Origin: Adiantum capillus-veneris
Lineage: Eukaryota > Streptophyta > Polypodiopsida > Polypodiales > Pteridaceae
Assembly: GCA_014529385.2 (NCBI GenBank)
Contig: CM043944.1
Location: forward strand, 48,400,768 to 48,464,767
Direction: 5' to 3'
DNA length: 64,000 bases
Each line of letters opens with the position of its first letter. Within the stretch, counting starts at the first letter, position 1. The notes below the pieces were generated by a model. It had not been told where the DNA came from and ran no database searches. It was given only the letters and a program-made list of their open reading frames with translations. This document shows positions 12,257-22,572 of this stretch, one piece after another. The position numbers and the translations under genes were made by a program.

Positions 12257-14856
12257 TGGGCAGCAATAACAATGGCTTGATGAGAAGAGCTGATGTTAGA
12301 AAAGGCAGTTGTATAGGTGAAAGCCTGGTCAAGCAAAGGAGCAAGTCTTTGCCTAGCAAGCTGGGAGTTTGTGAGAACAGATCTGCCTAGCAGGCCTTCA
12401 TAATTGGTATGGTCTTCCTATAGCCAGAGTGGACTCGAAAGTGTAGCAGAGTTGGAACCATTTATCATTCTTTTAATTGATCGTGCGGCGTGGATAAAGC
12501 TTTGCTCAGCAGCAAGGACTTCAAAAGCCAGCATAAAAGAGTTTGTGAAGGTGCAACCCTTAAAACAAAGCAAGGGGTTGTTACACCATAATGCTACATT
12601 TTGCTTGTTTGGGCTACTATGAAAAAGTCAAGCCCACTGCTCAAAACTTTATGCTTCCTGATGACCTATGAGGCGTCTCTTCTTGGAGGATGCATCAACA
12701 GGGAGACCAATTTTTCTGTATTTATTTGCAAGGTTATGATTTTGTATGGATTGACAGGTAATCTGGAAAATATTGTTACCTTCTTAGATGGAGGAATATT
12801 CTTCTTTATTGGGTTTTTATGTGCCTCATCATTCCATTCCTGTCATGCACACAATCTTGCGAACCTGAGACACCTTGTACTCCTGTGATGAGCATGAAAT
12901 TTGCCAGCTCTAGCCAAAAGCAAAGACCATTAAATCCTATCACTTTTGTCTGAGACAAATACAAAAAATCTTGTCTTTTCTATTTAAAAGAGAATGCTAT
13001 CAATTTTGTAATGAGAAGCCCATCAACTCTTTACGTGGATGGTGAGGTCAACTTGTGTGCCAAAGGAAAGAGGTGATCCTATAAATTGCTTGATCAATTG
13101 GCAATGCTTCACCTCTTCTGAACCAACTTCCTTATTGATTATCTAGAGCTAGCCTTTGCTTGGAGGAGTCATCCCAAGGCTTGTGCTCAAGGATAGGGAT
13201 AATCCGAAAGCAAGCTCAAAATTTAACCCAAGCAACTGTTTCAAAGGCATTGAAAGTAAAGTTTGTGTAAGCTTGTCATATTGACACTTGTCATGCCTTA
13301 AAATATTCAAGGATACTCTAATTGAGAAGTGCTTTCCATTGCTTCTTGTCAATCATATTGTCCAGCTCATATTTGCCCCTGTATTGTTAAGGTTGTCAAG
13401 ATAGGTGGGGGCCCTCTGGTTCCAATCCTTGAATGCCTTCACCCGTTGAGGAGTTCTCCTCGAGTAGGCCGTGCATAGATAGGGTTAGGTTTCACAATTT
13501 CTCAAATCACGAGCAGCCTTATATGGTGCTGACATATGTACCATTCCATATGGACATAAAAGCATGCTTTGAAGAATATAATGGTTTATACAAGCATACA
13601 CACTTGTGCGTAAGCCTAAACGCAAACTATGACAGATGTAGGCATGCATATGCCTAGCTATGTATCAGTAGGTGTATTGTGTATAGGCATATACACAAAG
13701 CATGGCATACTCAAAACAATCCACAATTATAAGTATAATTATAGGTACACTTCTTCCTTGATGGAATTTCATGCTGCAAATTCAAAGATAAATGACTTCT
13801 GGCAGTTAAGGGAGAGAGAAAAGCGAGAAAAAGAAAACATTCTCCTAGAGGAAATTGTTCTATGAATCAAAATGGTGTACATGTTGTGTCCTTTGGGTAT
13901 CTAGGTAAACATGCTACAAAATAAAAGAGAGTAAAGTGGGGGTATGTATCATGTGTAGTATGAGGGAAGCTCAAACTGTAATGGATGTGAAAATAAATGT
14001 GTAAGAGAGTACAATCATGACCCTTTGATAGATAGCCAATAAAGCACTCTGAGGTGCTTTTCCACTTCCAAAAATATTGCATGGCTTGACAGATCAACAG
14101 TTTAATTGTAGATATTGCTTGCCTCTCTAATATTGTGTTCACCACAATGCAACCAATTTCTCTCTGGTAGGGCGTGGCATCAATTTCATATTCCTCATGG
14201 GTATCAAGAATTTGGGTGCAACTTCGTGGTTGCCTTTCTTCTTTTCACATGGCCCTGCCTTGATCATTGATCACCCCTTGGCAAGATTGAAAGAAAGGCA
14301 AAAAGCCCATTATCAATGGATTTGCAAATAATGGCTACCACTCTCTTATTGGACAAAAGACAAGGCCAACAAGGCTTTTGGTGGGTCAAAAAATTATTGC
14401 TTCAAGGTGGAGATGTATTGTTTTAAGGCTGGCTTACATAACTCTCTTATAAGGCAAAGGTGGTACCTTGGTGTGCTATGATGAGAGGGCTTCCATCGGC
14501 GGCATGCCAAGAAGATTTGGGCCTTTGTGTCCTCCATCTAGTTTCATGCTAAGAGGTGAATCTTTTTTCCCCGACGAGTTCTCGGGCAAGTCATCCTAGC
14601 ATTTCCAATTGCTTTTGGATATGCTATGTTATTAGGTTTCTTGCATAATTGAACCACAAAGAATGCCTTCACTTTTGATGGTAGAAGTGTGGGTTTAGAG
14701 GCATTTTGCTTTGGAATGTGTCTTCGCTGAGGTTATATATGTGGCAAGTGCATGAGTTTGGAAGGATGCCACACGAGTTTAAAAGAAAGGCATTTTGGCC
14801 TTGACATTCATTGCTTGATTCTCTAGCATGACTTTTTTGATTATGGGATTTTGAAT
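12257..14856. other. Intergenic; no gene seen
   Basis: AT-rich sequence with only short open frames on both strands and no recognisable domain or RNA gene. Part of 12257-12900 may be 3' untranslated region of the upstream gene. Confidence 0.5.
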
Positions 14857-15216
14857 GCCCAATATCGATCTTCTAGTCTTTGTGCATAGGGTAAATCCCC
14901 CTCCATCAAGGTCTTGGGTCGGGGGGCAGCACTTGTGAGCCCTGCATCTGCTGTCCTTTCTGGTCCGGAATTTTCACTGCAGCCGTCAGATGCACACCAC
15001 GTCAGCATCCAGAATACGCAGCCTGAGGCTCCAATCGCTTGCTGGCATGTCAGCGGTGAGAATGGGCTCAGGTGCTGACACCTCAACACTCATAATCCAA
15101 ACCCTCAAACTCAGGTATTGCTGACTGGTCAGCGCATGTAAAGCAGGCCTACTGTCGGATGTTGTTGTTGTCAGAGCTCCACTGTCGGCCCCCCTCCCCC
15201 AAGACCATTGACAGCC

Positions 15217-15312
15217 GGGAATGGTCGCCTACTGACCATTCCCGTAATCAGGGCTCCCGGCCTCCGCCGGTCGCCCATGATTAACGGGAATGGTCAGTAG
15301 GCGACCATTCCC
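15217..15312. repeat. 96-nt near-perfect hairpin (first unit)
   Basis: 28 bases at 15217-15244 pair perfectly with 15285-15312. The inner bases extend the stem (taatc/gatta, gggc/gccc and ccggc/gccgg) to a 4-base tip, with single-base bulges. Confidence 0.85.
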
Positions 15313-15630
15313 TACACCGTCAAGGTCTTGGGTCGGGGGGCAGCACTTGTGAGCCCTGCATCTGCTGTCCTTTCTGGTCCGGAATTTTCACTGCAGCCGT
15401 CAGATGCACACCACGTCAGCATCCAGAATACGCGGCCTGAGGCTCCAATCGCTTGCTGGCATGTTAGCGGTGAGAATGGGCTCAGGTGCGGACACCTCGG
15501 CACTCATAATCCAAACCCTCAAACTCAGGTATTGCTGACTGGTCAGCGCATGTAAAGCAGGCCTACTGTCGGATGTTGTTGCTGTCAGAGCTCCACTGTC
15601 GGCCCCCCTCCCCCAAGACCATTGACGGCC

Positions 15631-15745
15631 GGGAATGGTCGCCTACTGACCATTCCTGTAATCAGGGCTCCCGGCCTCCGCCGGTCGCCCATGATTAACG
15701 GGAATGGTCAGTAGGAACGGGAATGGTCAGTAGGCGACCATTCCC
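15631..15745. repeat. Hairpin of the second unit, with a duplicated right arm
   Basis: Same palindrome as at 15217-15312, but 'aacgggaatggtcagtagg' is repeated in the right arm. This looks like slippage or template switching at the stem. Confidence 0.8.
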
Positions 15746-15958
15746 TACACCTTAAGGACATCGAAATACTACCAAGGCGCATTTGAGGCACAGTGCATCA
15801 GTTTCAAACTTGTCTACATAAATCGAAGCTTGCCCAATATCGATCTTCTGGTCTTTGTGCACAGGGTAAATCCCCCTCCTTAAGGACATCAAAATTCTAC
15901 CAAGGCGCATTTGAAGCACAGTGCATCAGTTTCAAACTTGTCGGCACAAATTGAAGCT

Positions 15959-17811
15959 TGCATCAAGAGCTTTCACCCAAGCTTAGCGTTGATGTTTTTG
16001 GCAAAATGTACAAAAACACAACGTGCATTTTAAATTTGAAATGTAAAATTTTCCTTCCTATAAGCAAGACATACTCGATGTGTTTTAAAAGGACGTCATG
16101 TGAGGTTTGAACAACCGTGGTAATCCAACATGAATGCTAGCATTTCTTTCATTGTGTACTTCAATAGGCCTCGGCAGTACTTAACGTTTGTCTTTATTTA
16201 GGGTCCCATCCTTTTATTGGAGGTTTCACCCTAGTGTTTGATTGGTTCTTTCACTATGTAAACTTCTTTATGGTAATTGATATGATTACACCACAAAACA
16301 ATAAGAAAGAAAGAAAGAAAAGACTTAATTAACATCTTCGTGAGGCTGAATTTGACCTTGAGACAAATTCGTTGAGATTGCAAGGGAAGCCAATGGCTTC
16401 ACGTATAGGCATGGCTATGGGAGAGAGAGCACAGACGGGAGACGAGAGAGAAGATCGGGCAACAATGGAGCAGAAAGAAAGAAAGATTGCATTGAACTTA
16501 TCGGACTATTAAATAGCCTTCACAATATGCGCAAGTGTCCCCCCAAGTTGGGGTGACCCCAACAAGATCAATGGTTGTGTCCTCCGTTGTCCCAAAAAAA
16601 AAAAGGAAAATGGATAAGATAAATGAGGACTCAAGCAACATCTAGCTAACAAGGTCGTCTACAATAGATGAGGCCACTGCCTCTGGCTTAAAAATGAAAT
16701 TTTTTGTTAGAAATATTACTAAACTATATGTGCGAGAAATCATATAAATATTATTTATGTTTGGTGGTCGACGGTAACAAATAATAGAAGTTGTGGATTG
16801 GAAAAACAGTAAACTTTGACGAATGAAGGTAACTGGATTAGAGAATATTGGTAGTTGTGTATTCTAAGTAAGAATAGATAATGATTCTTATGCTTTTATC
16901 CCAAAAAACAAGTAGTAATGAACTAAGGTGGTTAGGTGAGAAGAGCATATCCATAGATCCAGAACCTCATGCTTCCATAAACTTCTACCAAAGGTTGCTT
17001 CTAGAACCTTGATATGTTCATGTGCATCACTAATGATTTGGTGTGTAGTGTGTTGTGTACTAAACTTCTATTGAAGGTTGTTTCTAGAACCTCGATATGT
17101 CCATATGCATCATTGATATAGCATGTTGTTTACTTTTAAGAATCGGGAAACATCATGGGTTTGTGACTTAATGGGTCGATTTCAATTTTCAAGTTCCCGT
17201 ATACTATAGGAGGGATCCAATCTTCATGTTTATGGCTTTGGGATTTCATCCACTATGCATCAATTTGGCCTCAATTTAGTGGGTCAATTTCAATTTTCAA
17301 GGTCACATATATTGTAGGAGGGATCCGGCCTTCATGTTTATGGCTTTGGGCTATCCATTATGCATCCGTTTTGTCTCCATTCCGAGGGGTACAATCTTTC
17401 CTACGACTTGATACCTTTTGCAATCCCAGGGGTCAATCTTTCAAGAACACCTATAGTACATGTGTTCAAGAGGTATTTATAAAACCCCTAACTCACACAC
17501 TTCAACATGAATTAAAAGACTCACACGCTTCAACATGAATTAAAAGGCCCATCTTCCTTATTAAACCTATAACTTTTCATTAGTTTTCTATATTTAAACC
17601 CCTCTTATAAATATAATTTTGTAAAATTTTGAAATTTAAAAAATCTCTTCAGGTGAATCTATGTGCTACACTTACATATTTTGAGGTGGACACCTCCTGA
17701 CAAGTTTGCAATGGAGTATGTGGAAGGATTTGTGTGCTCATGTACTGGGCTCACAACCTCCTCAACATCTACTACCTTTATTGCTATATCATCAGAGTTG
17801 TTGTTAGGAAA
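15959..17811. other. Intergenic; small local duplications only
   Basis: No gene seen. There are two diverged local duplications: 'acttcta...gcatca' at 16981 and 17064 (83-base offset), and a block starting 'gggtc[ga]atttcaattttcaag' at 17173 and 17281 (108-base offset). A short poly-A follows a G/C hairpin near 16540-16600. Confidence 0.5.
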
Positions 17812-17883
17812 TAGGATGTAGCTAAATAGATATTTGAGTAGCTTACTTAATGGAGAGAGACAAATTTTCACACACGAGAGATT

Positions 17884-17914
<31 letters not shown>

Positions 17915-18503
17915 ACACGATAAACGTGGTTCACCCAATGTGAGCTACATCCACGGGAAAGCAGCCAGTCAATGGCTTTAGTACTTCGAACAAGAAGTAG
18001 GTTACAAAGGGATTATTCCCTTAATAGAGCTCCCGTCTTGCTTCACTCTCACCACCTCACACCCACCTTGTTGCATCAACTTCACACTCCAAAATGTGTG
18101 TAGAATGTTTTCCTTTTATAGGCAAAAAGGGTTGCCCTCTCTCATGAGAAACAGTCGTGTGGAGCCGCTCTTGTGTAGACAAGTCTAAATTGGACTCTTC
18201 AATCCGCCCATGTGTGGCCTCCCTTGAGAAGACAAGTCCGCCTTTGAAAGCGGTCACTGGCCATTGAATTTGGCCACGGGCCATCGACCATTGACTTTCG
18301 ACCATCGGCCAGCTGGCCAAACGATCAGCCGTTGTCCGACCACTTTCCGGTCGCCATCAGGCCATAATATTCCAACGAAAAGGAATATTTCGGCGAGTGA
18401 TTTTTCTTCATGCATGATGGTTTCTCCTCATAATGGGGGCCTTACAAATGTGCATTTTTAATACAAAAAATTACAAGGGGTAAATCAGGCTCCATACTTA
18501 TTT
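17812..18503 (-). mobile_element. 3' LTR of copia-1 (decayed)
   Basis: It begins 'tgttaggaaata' like the copia-2 LTR at 31372 and runs collinearly with it, including the GA microsatellite at about 17886-17911, 'gtggttcacccaatgtg' and 'ctccatactta'. The expected terminal 'aaca' has become 'ttt'. The following 'atctcccacttgg' is the complement of the polypurine tract, which places the element on the minus strand. Confidence 0.75.
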
Positions 18504-18563
18504 ATCTCCCACTTGGAGACTGATCTCCACACCAAACCTATGGCTACTTTCCATTATGGCTTC

Positions 18564-20046
18564 TTATCCTTGAATGCCGATTGAAGATGAGAAAAAGCTC
18601 AACTTCTCCTTGTTGACCATCTTTGTGAACATGTCTGGAGGATTTTCGCTTGTATGCACCTTTCCTAACTTTAGTTGTCCCTCTTCCAAAAGTGTGCGTA
18701 TGAAGTGATATCTCACCTCAATGTGATTTGTCCTTGAATGAAATACTGAGTTCTTCGCAAGATGGATAGCACTTTGGCTACCATTGTACAAGACATAATT
18801 GTCTTGTTTGGATCCAAGCTCTTCTAAGAATCTGTGAAGCCAAAAAATTCCTTTGCTTGTCTCTGTCATTGCTACATATTCTGCTTCCGTGGTAGAAAGT
18901 GAGACCACTTTCTGCAGTTTTGAAGCCCAACTTATTGTTGTGCCTCCAATTGTGTAGTGCTCCTTTGAGTGTCTTTGTCACCTGCCATATCTGCATCAGC
19001 ATACCCTTGTAAGAAAATGGTAGTGCCTCCAAAATACAAACCATTTGTTGTTGTCCCTTTCAGATACTTAAGTATTTACTTCACAACTTGTCAGTGCTCT
19101 TTACCTGGGTTGTCCATGAACCTACTTACAACTCCCACTGCATGTGCAATTTCTGGCCTTGTCCAAACCATAGCATACATAAGAGAACCTACCGCTGTAG
19201 CATATGGAACTTTAGACATATAGGCTATCTCCTCTTGTGTCTTTGGACACATATCCTTGGTTAGTTTAAAGTGACTAGCCAAAGGTGTAGAAACAAATTT
19301 TGCATCTTGCATTGCAAACCTTTCTAGTACCTTCTTGATGTAATCCTCTTGAGATAGCTTTAGTGTCTTCTTTGTCCTGTCCCTTGATATCTTCATACCA
19401 AGTATCCTCTTTGCAATACCTAAATCTTTCATTGAAAAAGATTTAGACAGCTCCTCTTTTAGGTCTTTGATGTCATGCATGTTAGCACTTGCAATCAACA
19501 TGTCAGCAACGTGCAACATTAGGATGATGAACTTCCCATCTCCCAAATTCTTTGTGTATATGCAGTGATTCGAGTTGCATCTTGTGAATCCATGATACAA
19601 AATCCATCGCTCGAACTTCAAGTACCACTATCTTGATGCTTGCTTCAACAAGTGTTTCTTTAATCTGCAAATCATTTTCTCCTTACCTTTTACTTCATAC
19701 CCCTTTGGTTGAAGCATGTAAATTTTCTCCTCTAAGTCACCATGAGGGAATGTCTCATGAGCAGCCACAAGGCTCAAGACAAGCCTAATTGAGTTCATTT
19801 TTACAATAGAAAAAAATATTTCATTGAAGTCAATACCTTTCTTTTGAGAAAACCCTACTACCACAAGCATGGACTTGTACCTTTTCTTCCCACCTTCTTC
19901 TTCCTTCAACTTATACACCCATTTGTTCTACAGTGCCCTCTTACCTTTAGGCAACTCAACCAACTCCCATGTTTGGTTGCGATGTAATGAATCCATCTCC
20001 ACTTGCATGCTCTTTATCCATACTTCTTTGGATTTTTGATGCATAG
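18564..20046 (-). pseudogene. copia-1 pol remnant: Ty1/copia reverse transcriptase-RNase H, 5'-truncated
   Basis: Minus-strand frames broken by several indels and stops encode, from high to low coordinates, the RT start (SMQVEMDSLHRNQTWELVELP), a central RT part with a damaged catalytic region (MLHVADMLIA where the intact copy has LYVDDMMIA), and RNase H (SLSTTEAEYVAMTE, SAIHLAKN). It is collinear with copia-2 at 32222-33844. Integrase, protease, gag and the 5' LTR are absent. The homology stops at about 20046, where a GTGATC-rich tandem repeat begins. It cannot encode an active enzyme. Confidence 0.85.
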
Positions 20047-20054
20047 CCGTCCGA

Positions 20055-20430
20055 TGGTGGCGGATTAATCCCCAAGTGATTATTATGTGATCCCGATCGA
20101 GGTGAACCCCAAGGAAACTCAATGTGAACATCAAGTGATTGCCTAGTGATCCCCGTGAATTCCCAATTGAGATGTGATCACCTTGTGAACCTACCTATTC
20201 CAAAGTGAATTCCAAGGAAACTCGATCGTGATGATCATGTGATCACGATCGAAGTGAATCCCAAGGAAACTCGATGTGAACATTAAGTGATCACCAAGTG
20301 ATCCCCGTGTAATTCCCGATTGAGATGTGATCACCTTGTGAACCCACCTATTCCAAAGTGATCATTGTGTGATCTCGACAATTCCAAAGTGATCTCCAAG
20401 TGAACACCATATGAGCACCCCGTCACTTTT
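20055..20430. repeat. GTGATC-rich tandem repeat, about 152-base period
   Basis: Two diverged units carry 'aaggaaactc[ag]atgtgaaca' at 20111 and 20263, followed by 'aagtgat...ccccgtg' and 'gagatgtgatcaccttgtgaac'. Internally it is built of shorter GTGATCAC/GTGAAC words. It abuts the truncated 5' end of copia-1. Confidence 0.7.
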
Positions 20431-20464
20431 GCCATATTATTTTACATTATCACCCCCATTTCAA

Positions 20465-20560
20465 GTGGCACACAATAGCTTAATGGAAAAGTCGTTGTCT
20501 CTAGTGTGGGAGGTGGTGGGTTGAAGTCGCGGGGCAAAACCGGCCGAAATTTTTATTCTT
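20465..20560 (+). mobile_element. tRNA-like SINE fragment
   Basis: 'atagcttaatgg' (20475-20486) resembles an A box and 'gggttgaagtc' (20518-20528) resembles a B box. The central 'gtctctagtgtgggaggtgg' is a common layout of tRNA-derived SINE heads. The tail is not clear. Confidence 0.45.
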
Positions 20561-20663
20561 GGGAATAAACGGACAGTCCAGAATATCCAGAGAATGTTGA
20601 CTGTCAACCCCACCTAACAAGGGGGTGTCAAATAGTCACAAGGTGTGGTGCCCTTGTTCGCAC

Positions 20664-20665
<2 letters not shown>

Positions 20666-20747
<82 letters not shown>
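20666..20747 (+). repeat. (CT)n(CA)n compound microsatellite
   Basis: An uninterrupted CT run passes directly into a CA run. A similar compound run lies at 30307-30388, just beyond the right target duplication of gypsy element A. Confidence 0.95.
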
Positions 20748-20751
<4 letters not shown>

Positions 20752-20773
20752 GTGTCCAAAATGCTATCTCTCG

Positions 20774-21185
20774 GAGCGTGTCATTGCAGCATATGCCCAA
20801 CATGGCTATCAAATGCATGATGAGATTGCTACCCACAGGTTGTTGGGGAAATATGTTTTGATTGGTAATGCTATGTCAATATGTACATCAAATGTGGTGG
20901 CTCTGCAAAAGCACAAAAAGTTCTTGATGAGATTTTTGCCGTAATGTCATCTCAAAGAAGTGTTCATTGTAAGATATGCCTAGCACGGTTGTGGCAAGAA
21001 AGCTCTGCTTTACTTTTGACGATTGCATAGGGAAGCCCTCCCTGGATGCAATCACCTATGCATGTACCTTGAAGGCATGAGGCCTTATGCACACATGGGT
21101 CATATTGTGGCACCCTTCTAAAATCACACGAAGCTCTTGGTGAGATTTCTGTTCGAAACATCCTCTTACACAAACACAAGAGAAG
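20774..21185 (+). pseudogene. PPR (PLS-type pentatricopeptide repeat) gene fragment, decayed
   Basis: Across shifting plus-strand frames the reading gives ERVIAAYAQHG, then GKYVLIGNA, NMYIKCGGSAKAQKVLDEIF, RNVIS, RYA*HGCGKKALLYF, DAITYACTLKA and finally EALGEISVRNI. These are the ordered hallmarks of plant PLS-class PPR repeats, which bind organelle RNA. At least three frameshifts and several stops show it is dead. No intact PPR parent is present in this window. The right end lies 78 bases before gypsy element A. Confidence 0.78.
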
Positions 21186-21262
21186 GTTGTGTTGTCCTCT
21201 CACACAACCATAGTAGTTTTGGGGTTGTTTTCCTCTCCCAACTCTCTCCAGTAGATTGTGTC

Positions 21263-21834
21263 TGTTAACCCTCATGGCTCACGGACACCCTATCACCTAC
21301 GACGGATGTTGTATTATTTACTTGTAGAGTCAGGTACCGGGCTTGTCTATCCAATAGGAAATGGGTAAGAGTGATCGCCGATGAGAGACGCACTCTAACT
21401 GGAACATTCAAGGGATTAGTTGTCTAAGCATGGGCGCCCAAGTGTGAATGGGACGAGCTCATATAAAAGTCAACTAAACCTAAAATTCACTCATTCTCTC
21501 ATTTGTGCAATTGAAGAGTGCTCTTGCTCCATCTCCATCTTCTTCTTCTTCATCTCCTTGTGAGTGTGTGTGTATGCGTGAGAGAGAGAGAGAGAGTGCG
21601 ATCGAGCATTGCGGCGGCACGACGATGGCGAAGCAGTTGAGCGCGGCGTAGCGGCGTCTCCCTTTTCTTCGCGACGAGGAATCCTCCACGAAGCAAGCGT
21701 AGAGCGGTGAGTGGCACACCATCGTTATCTTTGAGCTTACTAGTTTAGGCTTGTTGTGTGCTTGGAGCCATTTGTGGCTCGCACGCGGTGTATCGGCAAG
21801 TTCCTTGCATTGACACGTGCGACATACGCGCACA
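21263..21834 (+). repeat. 5' LTR of gypsy element A
   Basis: Starts TGTTAACC and ends CGCACA. A TATA box 'tataaaag' at 21462-21469 should start the genomic RNA about 30 bases downstream. The (GT/GA) microsatellite near 21559-21597 is much shorter than in the 3' LTR. Confidence 0.92.
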
Positions 21835-22572
21835 TTCTTGGCGCCGCTGCCGGGAATTCCATACACTAAGCTTGAATGGCACTCTGTGCCTCTTTTGTGG
21901 TGCAATTTCAATTGTAGGAAAGGTAAGGAAGGAGGGTGTGTGTGTTGAAAAGAGGGATTTGGTGTTATACTGTGTGTTTTTTTTGTTAATGGAGTTTTCA
22001 AAGGTACTGTGTTTATTCTCTGTGTACTAAGGTTGTTAGTTTTCTGTATACAGTAAGTAGGAAGTAGATCTATGAGAGTTAATAGAGTGTGTTAGTGTGT
22101 AACAGTAGGTGTATTAGTTAGAAGTAGGTAGATAGAGTGTGTGTGCGCTCTCGCGCAGGCCGCGACGATCTTATCCTTTTTTTTTAAAAGAATTTAAAAA
22201 AAATAAAAAAAAAATTTAAAAATTTAAAGGTAGGACCGGGATCGGGAATATCTCCTAGACCCAAGCCCAAGCTCACGCTCAAGCCTAAGCCTCAGTCGCC
22301 TTTTAAAATTACAAATTTTAGCTTCACACGTAGCTAAAAATCGATTTTTTAAGGACCAACAGAACTTCAGATGCCCGAAATTTTTGTTGTAAAGCACACA
22401 GCGACCCTCTAAGTCATACGCTCATTTCGAGCTATCACACACTTTAATCAAAAAAATCAAACATTAAAAAACATTAAAAACGTAAAAAACACGAGTAAAA
22501 ACGGACGCTTAAAAAAGGTAAGTAGTTAACCTTCGAGGTTATTCGCCGATGCTTGTAGGGTGCCAAAGACAC
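21835..22572 (+). promoter_or_regulatory. Leader of element A: primer-binding site and CCCAAG tract
   Basis: The primer-binding site 'tggcgccgctgccggga' (21839-21855) resembles the 3'-tRNA complement 'TGGCGCCG...CCGGGGA' used by plant Athila/Tat-like gypsy elements. A degenerate CCCAAG/CTCAAG hexamer tract occurs at 22258-22298, as in elements C and D. The probable gag start is ATG 22573, before a His-Leu-Arg-Ser-Gly-Arg stretch. Confidence 0.75.

Larger units (their letters stand above)
14905..15751. mobile_element. Two head-to-tail 414-bp units of a fold-back (MITE-like) element
   Basis: The block starting 'gtcttgggtc' at 14911 recurs at 15325, giving a 414-base period. Each unit has internal inverted blocks ('cttgggtcggggggc' against 'gcccccctcccccaag') and ends with a long hairpin. 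No transposase frame is present. Fold-back structure and small size suggest a non-autonomous DNA element; I could not define a target duplication. Confidence 0.55.
14857..15958. repeat. Tandem duplication interrupted by a fold-back insertion
   Basis: A unit of about 127 bases beginning 'gcccaatatcgatcttct' and continuing through 'ccttaaggacatc' to 'gaagcttgc' is present twice. Copy 1 is 14857-14904 plus 15752-15831, and copy 2 is 15832-15958. The 847 bases at 14905-15751 interrupt copy 1 only, so the insertion is later than, or independent of, the duplication. Confidence 0.75.

Noticed and set aside
13433-14145. Several 70-90 codon frames
   Set aside because: No shared domain, overlapping on both strands, in AT-rich DNA.
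20055-20430. CRISPR-like array
   Set aside because: Only two long diverged units, no unique equal-length spacers, and the DNA is nuclear plant DNA.
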